A stretch of 64,000 nt of DNA. It comes from Micropterus salmoides. Taxonomy: Eukaryota; Chordata; Actinopteri; Centrarchiformes; Centrarchidae. The translations under genes were made by a program, and so were the position numbers. Under the pieces are notes generated by a model. The model did not search any database. It had not been told where the DNA came from and worked only from the letters and a program-made list of their open reading frames with translations. The DNA lies in NCBI RefSeq assembly GCF_014851395.1, contig NW_024040040.1:10230711-10294710 (forward strand), written 5' to 3'. Positions 23,233 through 36,083 of the stretch are shown here, in pieces. Each line of letters opens with the position of its first letter. Positions within the stretch are counted from its first letter, which is position 1.

Positions 23233-23454
23233 CTGATCAGACAAACACAAAACACAGACAAAGAAGTGTCAGGGGAGGATACTTCACTGTGTGTGTGTGT
23301 GTGTGAGAGCTCAGCCTGGTGAAATATCAACCCGGTGTCTGCCTTTTGATTCCTGTCGACCTGCACAGGCTCAAGATTCGCAGAGGGGAAAACTTCAAAA
23401 AGGAAGGACCAACTGAAGCCTTTGTTTGCAGTGCTGCTAAGCCGCTCGCTGCTT

Positions 23455-23720
23455 TCTCTGTGTCTTTGTGCGCTGAGAGGAAGAGGAGAGGAGGAGGGGG
23501 GGGAAGAGGGAGGGCGCGCGGGCCAAGCCGGAGCCTGGTAGGCTGCGGCTTGCCACGGATCACAAAGCATACGAGGCTCCGTGGGCTTGTCCGGTGAACC
23601 AAGCCATTGTTCCGACTCGCTCGGCGGGGCACAAAACAACACGAGGTCCCGCGGCTGGCCTTTAAATATGCATGGACGCGAAGACGGAACAGGATCTCCC
23701 TTTCTTTCCCCTGTGCTTTC
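23455..23720. promoter_or_regulatory. Intragenic CpG-rich islet with TATA-like box
   Basis: About eighteen CpG dinucleotides by eye between 23510 and 23700, in a gene whose introns are otherwise AT-rich and CpG-poor. A TATTTAAA sequence on the - strand (near 23664-23671) sits inside it, with ATGCATAT just upstream. This is compatible with an alternative promoter inside MGAT5, but only composition and one motif support that. Confidence 0.3.
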
Positions 23721-24048
23721 ACTCATCCTCCATCTCTGGGTAGGTTTCCATTCAAGCATTTGTTCCAACCAATTATGATAATATGTTGATAATCCATGAG
23801 CCTTCCCTGCTTTTCATTCAGATCTTCTTCATCCTTTCATCTCACCACCACCAGTGTCTAGACTCCATCACGGGGAATTTCAATGCCTCTGCAGCTTCAA
23901 CCCCTTTAAATGTTGCCAAATTGACTTTTCACATTCTCAAATTCAATGTATCACAATAAATGATTTTAACACTTTTTTCGTGTACCTCTTACATGAATGA
24001 CTTGTATTTACATCATGTATTAGAGTGCTGTAAATTTGAATTACGACT

Positions 24049-24310
24049 GAGGCAATCAGTAAGTTAATCAATTAGTCAACTGACTGAAAATTAATCAGCA
24101 ACCATTTTGATAATCAACTAATTTTTTTTCAAGCAATGAAAAGAAATCCAGTTCCAGCTTCTTTGATGTGAAGGTTTGCTGCTTTTCCTTTGGTTTTTGG
24201 TTATTGGACCAAACAAGGCTTTAAATATGTCAATTTATGCTTTAAGAAACTATGATATGGGACATTATTTATTTTTACTATTTTTTGATATTCTATGAAA
24301 ATCAACATGA
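24049..24310. repeat. hAT-type MITE fragment (AATCGATTA family)
   Basis: Contains a decayed 'ttaatcaattagtcaactgac' / 'ttttgataatcaactaatt' start and a body with 'aagaaatccagttccagcttcttt'. It belongs with the copies at 34191-34340 and 61074-61148. Such elements are abundant in fish genomes. Confidence 0.55.
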
Positions 24311-24484
24311 GTAGCAGCATTACTTTGCAATAAGAAATTGCCAAATTGCCGAATTTTACTGACTGAATCCCACAAAACAGTAATAATTATGAGGCAGTCA
24401 TCTCATAAATGTTCCCCATCTTTTTACGCCATCGTTTTTATATTAACGCAGACATTTTTTAAGGAAAGGTGTTCCCGTGTTTAC

Positions 24485-24601
24485 CTTCTGGCTGAGGATC
24501 GAGCGGATGGCCCGCTCCACCTCGGCAGAGTTCTCGATATCCACCGTCCACACGTGGGGTTGACCGATGTACACCTCAGCATACGGATGTTGAGAGGTCA
24601 G
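24485..24601 (-). CDS. mgat5: MGAT5 exon, 39 codons
   Basis: LTSQHPYAEVYIGQPHVWTV then DIENSAEVERAIRSILSQK, 117 nt, phase 0 at both ends. Acceptor tgtccgcag, donor AAG|gtaaac. PHVWTVD and HPYAEV are conserved with the human enzyme, where this part belongs to the second Rossmann-like lobe of the GT-B fold. Only 121 bp separate it from the previous exon. Confidence 0.95.
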
Positions 24602-24722
24602 CTGCGGACAACCACGAAAGAGTAGAGGTTAGGAAGAAAAACTAAAAAGTAATATCTTGAGAAAAAGAGCAAGGAAAGAGTAAAAACTTGTGTTTGTGTC
24701 GCCAAAGATCTCCTTCGCTCAC

Positions 24723-24869
24723 CTCTCTCAGAGTGGGTTTGCCCTTGAAGAAGTCTGTGTTTTTGCTGCTCTTTGGAGGGTTGAATTTGGGGTTGAGGAA
24801 CGCACAGCCGTTGGCAATGGCCTCCAGGGGGGCAGGTCCCTCGTAGGGGAAGGACAGACCCACAAACAA
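24723..24869 (-). CDS. mgat5: MGAT5 exon, 49 codons
   Basis: LFVGLSFPYEGPAPLEAIAN then GCAFLNPKFNPPKSSKNTDF to GKPTLRE; 147 nt, phase 0. Acceptor ccactgcag, donor GAG|gtgagc. The FPYEGPAPLEAIANGCAFLNPK block is nearly invariant among MGAT5 proteins and resembles the nucleotide-sugar-binding E-x7-E type loop of GT-B enzymes (that structural role is inference). It is the strongest single identification of the gene. Confidence 0.97.
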
Positions 24870-27800
24870 CTGCAGTGGAGAGAAAATTTAGAGGACACCA
24901 AAATGATTAGCCTCCACATGCATGTTATATTTAATCAAAACCAAGAGAGGGGTTGAACTCAGGATAAACATGAATTAAAGTATAACCTGAGAACATTTGT
25001 GCTAACTCTGCCTTTAATTAAAGCCACACCAACTTAAGTCTGTGTTCACACTTTTTTCAAGCTGCCAGCATGGGTTCATCACTGAAGGTGGGAAGGAGCT
25101 ACTGACATAATCAGAATAAAAAAAAACAGCAGGTGGAAGTGGAGAGGTAGAAAATTTCACCGGCTGCTTTGAGGAGTTTCTGCTGTTTGCTGATAGCAGC
25201 AGTTAGCCCTTGTTGAAACAAACCTCCCATGTTATCAGCACAAACTGCATTTGAGGCAGCACTTTTTCTCTATGAAACAAGGGAGGAAAAACAAGCAGAA
25301 TAATATGAAGACATCGCTCTAATGTTTATTCCTCCCATAGGCCGCTAGGAGTTTGGTAAAGAGGGAGTACTGTGGATATTTTGCAGTTGGAAACACACTA
25401 TATCTCGGCAGCCCGATGAGAATTAGAAAAACAACTACAGTAACTCGATTAAAGATGTTTACAACACTTTACAAATCTGAAACTACTCATTTAAAACACC
25501 ATGAACACCACATGAGCCGCATCACTTAATCTCAAAATACTGACCCTGATCTTTAGTTAACACATGTTTCTTCCACTTCAATCAGTGGTTCCCAAACTTT
25601 GTGGCTTGTGGCCAGTTAAAATGAAAACACTTGTGACTGGTTCGCCCAGAGTGTTTTCCTTTTCCTTGAATCATTTTTAGAATATGCAAATCCTGAAATC
25701 ATCCGGTAATTCTAAATGATTAAGAGACATTTGAGTAGAAGAATATTTCTTATATTGGTGTAATTAACTGTGTTATTTCTTCTTGTTTTTGTGTTTGAAC
25801 TGTATTCATTCAGCAAAGCTTCACCCGAGTGGAGGAATAAGAAGGCTGCTCTTTCACTTTCCCCAACCAAACTTATCTTACTGGTTCAGGGATCGGGCCG
25901 CCGACCCTCCGGGTATAAGCCTATTTCTCTTACGGTTAAAGAAGTGGGCTTGGGGAGCGCCTTGGTGAACGACTGGTTACAGCGCATGCAAAATGGCCTC
26001 ATCTGTCTGGTTCAATTCTCCCCGTTTCTCCTCACCTGTCACTATGCAATAAAAAGACAAAATGCCCCAAGCAGGCTTGTGTTTATTGACAGTGAGGCCC
26101 TAAAAAGAGCTCATAAAATAATTCTGCTGTGGATTTTGTCCTCCATCACTTACACTGGAAGCATGTTAGGAAGGGACATTTGAACAGGAGGACTGGATAC
26201 AAGTAAACAATGTGAACCTATCCTTTAAACGCTAGATACCATTTAATAAGAGAAATAAAAAACATATGTAAAGATAAAAATAGGTGAAAAGATGAGCGCT
26301 TAATGTTCAGTCAATGTTGAGGGAGAAACTAAAAGTGTTTAACCTGAATTTAGATGGTAGACAAAGTCAAGCTCTGTGGTGCATAGTAACCAAAGGCTTC
26401 TTCTCTATGTTTACTGTACATATTGTTTGTTCTGTGGGTTTTCTGAAAAGCCCATAGTCCTACTCACATCAAGTATGTACAGTACATATAGAAAACTATA
26501 GGGCGCTGTAATAACAAGTTCACTCCTCCAGGATGGGAAGAGCAAATATTTGAGAGTCAGTAGCAGTGTGCTGCAACCAGAGGCAGCTTTTCAACATGAG
26601 TATGAGACAGTCCTCCAGAAACGAGTGAGCGAGCAGGGAGGGATGGAAGTGGAGATGGTGGCGGTGGTGGTGGTGGGGGGGACTGGGCAAGTGGCATATT
26701 TACTGGAGGGCCAGAGCTGGCTGGCTACAATGGCTAGTCTGTGTGCGTGTGTTTGTTCTGTATCTATGTGCATATACACACCTGCCAATTCATGACAGGT
26801 GAGACAGATGACATACTCCCACAACACACAACGCAGCACTGTATCATGAAGTAAGTCTGTACAGTCTTCAAAAAATCTAACCTGGGTTGTGAATTACGCT
26901 CTTCTAGCCCCTATGTGAATACAACTAAAACCTACAGTCTTGTTAGCAAGAGACTTCTGCCAACAGGTGGCAGCAAAGCATACTCCTTCTGCATATGTAT
27001 GTTGTGTGTTTGTGTGTCCGTGTGTGTGGATGTGAAAGCCCCTCAATGCTGAGAAACAGTCGGCCACTATTTATAGGGCGAGTAGGGGAGGGGATGAAGA
27101 GGAGACAGAGAGAGCTCTCAAAGCAGTGATCCATAAGACTGAAGGACTCAAAGGCAGAAATGCAGAAATGATGCCTGCGTCTCCGATGTGAATGTTACAA
27201 ATTCAAAAAGAGAAATCAATCAAGAGTTGTAGCTTTTACCTGAAAGCTCTTTATTAGAGTGCATTAAAGCTGATTTGTGTATTCATGTTCACGTACATTG
27301 CAAGGCTTAGTGCTGTACATCAAGGACATTGTGCTCATGAGATCCAAAGCTTCGCATCAGAGCTGCTGTTCTATTGATTTGTCCCGCCCTTTAAAACGTC
27401 CCGCCTTCGTGTAAATTTGCATCCTCAACCTGACCCACTGCATGGACGCACATCCAAATGCCAGTAAAAATAATGACCCACATGTCAATATAATGTCCCA
27501 GACCATATCAGACAAGTGTCATAAATATGTATTATAACTCCTCTTTCCATCTGGTTTCAGGGTTACTTAAGTAAAAGAAGCAATACTACAATTTACAAAT
27601 ACAAGTATGAATCCTTGAATCATTTTTTGTTGTGGAAAGGTTACAACTATACCATTCTCTATTTAACTTTATAGTAACTACTAACTACAGCTAATTGGCT
27701 GGTTAAACACCGTAAATGTAGTGCAGTGAAAAGTACTATATTTGCTTTTCTGTATCCTAAAATGTACAATAAATATGCTTTCATTTTACAGGCAACACAA

Positions 27801-30800
27801 TAATGGCAATAGTACTCCAAAGTACATCCTTTGTTAGGAGGCCAAATTTAACTTTGATCTTTTAGCATGGAAACACTAAACGACCCCAGTGTTTTTCATA
27901 TCGTGTTACTTGCATCATAAAATTTTCCTACATCAGCAGTGTTATTCTTGCTTCTGAGGAAAGTTAGAGCACAAAGACAATGGGCAGTTATTGGCCACAT
28001 AGAGATCCAACTAAAGAAACTGTATCAACAGAAAAGGTGACAAAGATAAGGACTTAACACAATGTCCGTGACGCTGTGAGGCGCTTGCAAAGCACACAAG
28101 CTGATGAACACGAGATGCAATGAGGAGCCTCTACCTCTGAGCTCAAACTCACATGTAAATTCAGGTTTTATGAGCTGATCAGACTGAAGGATGTGAAGCA
28201 AATTGTGGTCAGCTCACTATTGTGCTCCAACACAAGGAGTCTGGCGTTTCATGGCTCTGCCTCAGCCCCAGCCCAGGCCACATCGCCTAAAACATGGCAG
28301 TCGCTGAGTTTAATGAGCCAAGAAGTTAATTACGTTTGTTCTTGGTATTTCTAATTCCAGCAGCTGCCATGGGTTGTGTTTGTTTTCTAATGAGCAGAAT
28401 ATGATGACAGTAATGATTTAAAAGACAAAAGGAAAGCTTTGTCCTTGTCTTATATACAAATCTTAATATGTAATGTAGTGTGGAGCAGTGGGATAGAGAA
28501 AATGTGAATTTGAAAATAAGAAACACATGCGAGACGAACCAGAGGCAGACAGTAGGAGGCAATTAAACAGACTGACTAAAGCAGATATACGAGATGGAAG
28601 AGAAGCAGGCAGAAAAATCTAAAACCTTTGACTGTCAGCTTGCAACATGACGCAGTAAAGCTTTGCCACACTTCAGCGGTTTGATCATTGACACTATTCC
28701 CCTGACACAGCACAGCACGTCAAGAGTTTATTTCAGGAAATTTAGTTTGAGAGAAAATCAAATGTCAAGACATCCACGGCAACATACTCCTCTTTTTCAC
28801 AGAAGCGCTTCCATGCACAGTATTTTTACAGTACACTCTGTCAATAGTTAAATCCCACGAGGCTAATTAGCTCAGGCAGTCTGATTGTAACAGTAAATGT
28901 GTTGTTTAAGAAGCAAGAGGAAAACTGTGCCTACAACACCTCCTGCTTTGCTTGTAAGCTCTTAAACAACACTGCGGCTAAAATCTTGGGGTTTTGTGGT
29001 ATTTAATTGGCCGTTCCCCTGTTGGGTTCTCCCTGCAGAACAACGTGTAATGATATATGTATGTATCCCCGGTGAGTGTTAACCTGCCAGGCTACATGAA
29101 TCCAGCAAATCAAAATTCACTCCATTCTTTGTACTGGCACAAAGTTTACAGTATTATTTCTTTTTCAACATTTTAATGACCTGCTCCACTGTTATACACC
29201 TTTGCTTTTCTCTGTCAGTGCCTCAAGCATGACTGGGTTTCTTGGATTTAGGTGCTCAGAATTGTTTTTTGGCTGAAGCAATGAGTCTTTTCAGTACAAA
29301 GGGGGGCTTAAATCTCAATCCATCTTTTTTCTATAACTGTCTGAATCATTATCTATGCCTCTCTTGCACTTTTTATCCCTGCCCCAGCTCTTGTCTGATG
29401 TCTCTCTCCTCTCTGCCTCCCTTCTTCATCTGATGGGAAAGCATCTGGTGTCAGAGGCTAAAGAAATCGAAGCTCTCTTCTACCTTATTCATCTGAAAAG
29501 GATGATGACTGGAGCCAAAAGACAGACTCCATCTTTCATTGCCAGCACTAATGATGGTTTTCACCTTCAGCGGACATTGTTGTCAGGTTTCTCAGCACCA
29601 AGTAATTTTAATTCCATTCCCATACAGCACTGGGCAGTGAAAAATCACTGCTTTCTCCTAAGACAAGTGATTTATAGTTTGCTAAACACCTTCCATGAAA
29701 CAACGATTGTGCAGCTAAGCAACATGTGTGCATGAGGCTCCAAAAAGACTAATTGAAAGAGTTTGGAGGGTGATGTCTTTTTTAGCATTAACAAAACACA
29801 TAAGCAAAAGTTTAAATGAATGGATTAAACCGTGTTTGTCTGCTCTAACATAAGCTGCAAATGTTAGCATGTCTGTGTGTGCATAACTACATTAGTTTGT
29901 AGGGTTACAGGTTAGGTTTTAAAAAAGCTAGCACATACGCTATGTAGTGTTTCCTCACTGTGTGGAAGCTGGTCTTGGATGCTATCAGAGTTTTAGCTAA
30001 AGTTAGCAGCTCTGTCTTACTCTTGCATTAGATCAGGGGAATCCCCAGCCAACTGTACTCAAACACATACATTAGTCCTCATCCTAAAAACCTGAAAAAC
30101 CTCAGCTTGAAGTTATACAGATGTTCAGGTAACTCGTTGATTGGACAGTTTTAAAGAAACCAGGCAAACGCACAAGGGTTCTTCTTAACTGAACCAAACA
30201 GGTTATGTGTGATAGCACCCATAACACCAGGACCAATTCCAGGACTAACTAGTTCTACACTGCAAAACAAGAACAATGCCGTTTATTTCCATGTATTCTG
30301 AATGGATCATGAAATGGTGAGAATACTGACTTTTTGCGTGGAACCGTAGTCTTTTAGCACAATATGATGTAGGCATATTAACAGGGTTCTACTTTTAAAT
30401 CAGCAGTGCAGAACTTATGTCTCCCCCTTCTAACACAACACTATCAACAACATGTGCTTATGATGTACAGGCTCTGCCATGCTGAGCTGCTGATATTGCT
30501 ACGGTTTCTCCCCCCTTCAGCTGTGGTAAACCAATCATGCTGTTTGGCAGAAAAAAACATCAATACTAGATCGCCTGAATGTCGCCTCTGACACTAGATA
30601 TAGAAACTCTGTACACTGAATACAGAGAGATTTACATGGCACTGATAGGCTTAATCAGAAATGTGTGCACTTGTTTGGCAAGGGTTTGAATGTAATGGAC
30701 GTTCATTTGCATGTAAAAGTTCCGCACTCCAGTTTTAAAATTAAACCGTATGAAAGTCAGCCGTAGTCAGTCAACGTGTGGAGCCTAATGTTAGCCATTT

Positions 30801-31756
30801 AGCTAGCTAGCTAGCTAGAGCTGTTAAAACCTGCTAGTATCAGTCATTTCATACCAGATGAATCCGATAAAAAGATTAAACTTATCTGTTTCAGGTATCG
30901 TGAATAACTAAATGTGTTTGCATTTATTATTCGGTTTCTGCTCAGCTTTTACTTTTGTATTTCCTGCATTTGAATCGATAAAAAAAAAGGTTTTTTAACA
31001 GATGGAAAGTCTTGAATCAGTTTGAGGGAGCATGCTCTCCACTTCACAGCTTTCAATACTGCCATACAACAAAGCTATTTATGTTTAACAGCTCAACACA
31101 CATTCTGTGAACATGTAAAGTGTGTGTTCAGAAGAGATCGCTCCACGCGGTACAATCCAGCCTGGCTGCAGTCTCTGTGTCCTTGCCTTTGTGAATGAGA
31201 GTGGTTTGAGTAGTAAGAGGAAGGGACAAGTCATGACGTGAATGGAGAAATGCTTCTGAGGACGGCTGGACTGAGGACAGACTCAGACAAACTACAGCCA
31301 GATCAAGGCTCTTTCAGAAGAGGGTCTCTTTTCACCCAAACAACATCTAACTTTAGGAATCAAATTTTTGCTCTCCAACTTGTCTTGAGTTACATTTTAG
31401 CACTGAAATGTGCTTCAAAATGAAGGCTGCAAGTGAGCCATCTTTGTATTTAGACACAGAGGGTCGGGCATGGCTAATTTCGAATTAGGTAAACTGTGTC
31501 TCAGCCACTGGATACTATTACAGGAAGGTTCAGAGCAGGTTTCACAGTCTTTGGCACATAGAAAATAGGGTGATAAACATACAGTGTTTCCTCAATATTC
31601 TGCAGGTTAGCTGGGACACAGTTTCTTGGTCATTTAAAAATGTCAAAGGGAAAAGCGTGGGAGTTGGTTTGTGGCTTTCATAGCTGTCTAATAAGTACCG
31701 CACTCTCACACCTTCATTTCCCTGCAGGTTCATTTTTCCATGTGAGACAATTTCAC
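24870..31756 (-). other. MGAT5 intron (6.9 kb)
   Basis: No exon or well-defined transposon recognised. It contains an isolated 137-codon + strand frame (25770-26183) that matches no family I know, several short GT/CA runs, and a short AGCT repeat at 30800-30819. The segment 26020-26220 has the feel of a dispersed fish repeat but I cannot name it. Confidence 0.7.
30800..30819. repeat. (AGCT)n microsatellite
   Basis: Four to five tandem AGCT units, a self-complementary tetranucleotide. Confidence 0.9.
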
Positions 31757-31906
31757 CTTGGTTTCCCGGAGGAGGAACTGCAGGTCTCGGCCACTCAGGA
31801 TGCCATGGTTCTTGACGTAGCTCGGGAGGTGCACGGTGCTGGTGCCGTGCACGGTGCCGTGGACCTCCATGTAGCTGTGGATGACGTCAAGGTATTTCTT
31901 TTTGTC
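31757..31906 (-). CDS. mgat5: MGAT5 exon, 50 codons
   Basis: DKKKYLDVIHSYMEVHGTVH then GTSTVHLPSYVKNHGILSGR to LLRETK; 150 nt, phase 0. Acceptor ttgttccag, donor AAG|gtgaaa. PSYVKNHGILSGRDLQFLLRETK matches the human protein. The stretch VHGTVHGTSTVHLP differs from the human loop (VHATVYGSSTKNIP) and is encoded by near-repeats of CACGGCACC/GCACCGTG, suggesting local slippage. Length is unchanged. Confidence 0.96.
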
Positions 31907-33780
31907 CTGGAACAAACAGAGAGACGTAATCAGTCAAGAGAGTTCCAGAAACCAAAATCCTGCTGGAAACCACTCTCTACTCTGAGTCTACTCTGAGAGG
32001 GTACATTTGAAGTGAGACACACCATTAAAGAAATGTAGGTTATTTAGGTTAAGCTGCTGCAATCCAGAAAAAAAACATCCTGGAATGAACCATATTGAAT
32101 TCCATTTTTTTTTTTGAGAGGGGATCAGTATCGTTTCTTTGTTATGTGGCCCAATGAACATTTGTTCGAGCTACCTGACTGAGCATCTTGCCACAATGGC
32201 AGGCAGAGCTAAAAATAGCACTGTATGAGGAGCATCAGTGCACACAATACCCTTCTATTGTTATTAAAGTTTACCTGATCCATGATGTCCTTCATCAAAA
32301 AGACAAAGCATTCAAAGCAGGCCAATAAAACCTGCTTTTGCTGCATTGTCGCTGCCATTTATTTTTGTTTTGTGTGTTCGCCTACTTTATTTTAATACTT
32401 TAAAACTGATTCCAGAGTATTTTATTTCATCTGTGCTCCAAACAAGGAATCAGCTAGAAAACAATTACAACAAAGGGTGCAACTTTTCATTATGTGATAA
32501 TGTTTACTTCCTTTTTATTGCCTGTACAGCATAACAGCATCAATCTGTTTTTACTAGATCGACCTTGGCAAAGACCCTGTGATGTCAAAACAGGTCTTTT
32601 TTTAAAACCTATTAAATGTCCCCAAAAAATAGATGTTTTTAATGATCCTTTTTATTTGCCTCAGAGTGCGTTTTCATCTTCAAGGGCCTTTTAGGTTCCC
32701 CCGAATTTACTGCAGTAATTGCACTTTGCCTCTTTCATGTGCAAGTGATAACAGACCAGCATGTACTGAAGCAGAAATACTAATAAGATTCAAGATGTTG
32801 TAAAATGTTAAAGTGACTCAAGGATGTGTGAAATTGTAAAAATGTCTTAATGAAATTCCCTAAACGTGTTTATCAATTCACCAGTTTCTTGGGCAGGCAT
32901 ATAATGCATTTACTTTAGACATCTTTTTAGTATCCCTGTCAAGTTGGTCATAGAAGCCCCATAAGAGTTTCATTTTAAAAATAAGTCAAGTTAATCAGTC
33001 TGGATGGAAACATTACTTCCATTATAAAAGGCCTCTGATCGTCCCCATGCTGAGACTGTCACAGCAGGCCTTTGATTCTCAAAAAACGAGGACATGACTG
33101 CAGTGTAACGCAGCCAAATGTGCACACAAACTATCCCCCCGTGTCCCCTTCTAAAATGCAGTGCAAAATGTGTCTTTTTCACTTTGTCCTGTACCTGCTG
33201 AAGACCGCTGAGCCACGCGGGAGCGACGTACAGTACAGTCGAATGCTAAAGCCCGAGCCCTTTAGGGATGCAGTATAGATGAAAGCTGGCCATTTTCTCC
33301 ATATTGACAAGATGCCTCAAAGGCGCATTCACCAGTATGTTCACACACGCACACGCTGAAATATTATTGATTAGCCTTCACACACATGGGGCAGCAAGGC
33401 CTCATTATTGTTGAAAGCTACCGGTTTCAAATTTACACACAACTCCTCCACACGAACCTGCCATTGAAACAGTTCTGCCTCCAGGACATTTTCCTGCTCT
33501 CAGTCTGTGACTGTGTGTGTCTGTGTACCTCAGTGCTTTCTTTTGGGGATTAAATTTCAGGTAGCCGCTCGTCAGTGTCCCTGGAGGCCTGGTTATCAGA
33601 TGCCTCCAGCAATCCTGCTGTAACTAAAGCAGCCTGGTGTGTGTGTGTTTGAGATGAAGTGCTAATTAGAAGGTGAAATCACTATCCTGTAATCTTTTCA
33701 CTCTGAACTGAGCTAGGATTTTTCTCCATGTATGAAGGGATTTATAAATGAGGGTTACTGGTGGGTATCTGAAGAAGAAG

Positions 33781-33781
<1 letters not shown>

Positions 33782-33834
<53 letters not shown>
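33782..33834. repeat. (CA)n microsatellite
   Basis: About 26 uninterrupted CA units, the longest dinucleotide array in the window. Confidence 0.97.
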
Positions 33835-33837
<3 letters not shown>

Positions 33838-34096
33838 CCGGAATTTATCTGAGCTTGTGCAGGAGACTTGAAACAGCTAATAAAAAAAGACCTAATAGAT
33901 CCACACTTTGGAACAGGAATACATATTTTACCATGTTCAGCTGTTTAGACGTGAGGCCAAAAAACAGAATAATTCCAATGCAGTGGTGATTCATGTAAAT
34001 ATTTTGAATAGAAAATATAAGATGTTGCACTTTGACATCAGCTGATGGCGCTTTAAATGCAAAAGCTGACATATTTACGTATGCGTTTAACATAAT

Positions 34097-34190
34097 AGGG
34101 CTGTCCCGAATAGTTTAAAGCTTTATTCACAACGCCAATATTCAAATCGACCACCCCCATTTTTTGCATGTCCATTCATGTTGTTTAAAA
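34097..34190. repeat. hAT-type MITE fragment (TAGGGCTGTCCCGAATAG end)
   Basis: Starts tagggctgtcccgaatagtt, a terminus shared in style with the element at 38805 (tagggctgtccccgac). The far end is missing and the sequence abuts another MITE at 34191. Confidence 0.5.
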
Positions 34191-34340
34191 TAGAGCTGCA
34201 ACGATTAGTCAACTGATCGATTAGTTGTCAACAATAAATTAATCGACAACTATTTTGATAATCAATATATCAAGTCCTTTTTTTATCGATATTGATTTAT
34301 AGATTAATCGATAATGAAAATAATTGTTAGCTGCAGCCCT
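34191..34340. repeat. Short MITE of the AATCGATTA family
   Basis: Begins tagagctgcaacgattagtc and ends ataattgttagctgcagccc, giving imperfect inverted ends (AGxGCTGCAAC/GTTAGCTGCAGCCCT). The interior is rich in ATCGATTA. This is a widespread fish non-autonomous DNA element. Confidence 0.65.
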
Positions 34341-36083
34341 TGTGTAAACCCAGTATTTCTGCACAGCTGCAGATAAAGATTAGGCTATACTAATACTATC
34401 CAGTGGTGGCTGCATAGGATTGTTTCCAACTCATGTGATACAAACTCCAGCGCCTTGTAAAGTCCAAAAGTCAAAAAGTATTGAAAAAAAACCCTAAACA
34501 AAGATGTTTTTATCCAATAAAATATCCTGCTTCGGTTAATATGTGTTGGCCTTTCAAAAATAAAATTTTCACTGCGGTCAAAAAACAGTTCGCACTCCAG
34601 CTTGCCGCACACAAAGGGAGGCTCACACCTGTATTAACGGGTCGGTCTAGCAGCAACCTAACAGCAACCAAAAATTACATTTATATAACCACAACAACAA
34701 CAAAAAAATCTATTTTGGCTGCTTTGCGAGTGAGCCTTCTGTGAACTTCTGCAACAGGATTTTGGGATTAGCCTGCTGCCCACATCCATCATGTATATAT
34801 ATAAAAAAGAACAAATAATTTGATCCGATGAATCACTTTATTACAATTGAGTTTGTTTTTTCAGGGCGATGACGTCATAAAATATCAAGATGGACATTTG
34901 AGGCTTCATTTGAAAACCTTAGCTGAAGCAGATTGGGAACAGTCTGTTGGCATTCAACATAGAATGCAATGCACTGTAATAATGCATATGAGATTTAGCA
35001 AAGTTAGACTATGGATTATACTGAGCATTGTTGGACTGTGGTGCAATCATGTGTAAGAGTGCAATGTTTGTTGAGCTACGGTACATGTTGCATGGCTCTA
35101 ACTGCTTGGAGAGGAAGGGAAAATAAACACTACTAAAGGAAAGGCATGATTAAGTCTCTTAAGGCAGGATGTGTGTTCACTCTGACTGCTTGAGTGACTG
35201 TGTGCAGGGGAGGAACATACGATTGCCATGACCCTTCAAGGCAGTCGCCGCACAAAGCTTCACGGTCAGAGGACATCACTTCGCCAGATGCTCTCTGGAG
35301 CATGGCTGGATTCTCTCTCACACACACAAACACACTTCGATTGGACTACAGTGGTGTTTAAAAAGAACAGAAAAATCTCATCCCTGGCAGACAGCGTCAG
35401 GAATACAGCAGTGGGACAACATGTAAGAGAAGCATGTTTGAGGTGCGTCGCCATTTTTAGATTCATTGTGGATTCATTTTCTTCACTTTTCCTTCACGTA
35501 ATGATATTATGTCAACTTCAGTTCATAATCCTGTCTCAGCTGTCAGCACACTGGGAAGACAGACTGATAACATTACAAAAGAGTTTCCCCTTCCACGTCC
35601 TTGATCAGCCCGTGTGGTATTCAGCGAGCACAGTGTGTATTCATCTGTACTGTAATCTGATGTATAAGTCTCCGAGCAAATGCAATATGCAATCTGAAAC
35701 CAGGAAGCAGATCGATTGCGGCATCCTTGTGCAGGAGCATGTGCTTGGTGAGTTATAAAATAGCTGCTTTAGCTGGAGAGGTTGATTGAAGCAGGAGCAG
35801 GAGGAGGAGGAGAGTTTTATGACCTTGTAAATCAGGGGGAATTTGTAAACCCTGGCTCAGGAGAGGAAACAGGAGAGGCGGAGGCTGCTTTCTGTCGACA
35901 GAAGGGAGGGTTGAGGGATGTGTGTCCAGGGAGGAAAGCTTAATGGCTGAGAGACACAATCTCTGAGACTCCTACAGCAAGGAAGGTCCCTCTTGATGAC
36001 CGATAGCTTTACAGCACTTACCAGTTGTTTTAAAGTTGCTAACAGCTCTTTCTAAGTTAACAAGGCTAAGAGTCTAAAGCCAC

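Larger units (their letters stand above)
23233..24484 (-). other. MGAT5 intron with CpG-rich islet and hAT-type MITE fragment
   Basis: Contains a (GT)n run at 23288-23305, a GC- and CpG-rich stretch at about 23455-23700 that stands out from the AT-rich surroundings, and a fragment of a fish dispersed element at 24049-24310. Confidence 0.8.

Noticed and set aside
23145..23768. 207-codon open frame on the - strand overlapping a MGAT5 exon
   Set aside because: It is in a different frame from the MGAT5 exon it overlaps (23158-23232) and is open mainly because of GC-rich, CpG-containing sequence. Proline/serine-rich with no domain.
25770..26183. 137-codon + strand frame in a MGAT5 intron
   Set aside because: No recognisable domain, no nearby splice-consistent partner, and sequence resembling dispersed repeat at its 3' end. 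Treated as chance.
35228..35758. 176-codon + strand frame in the large MGAT5 intron
   Set aside because: Low-complexity composition with no motif or family similarity I can see. A frame of this length can arise by chance in 64 kb.
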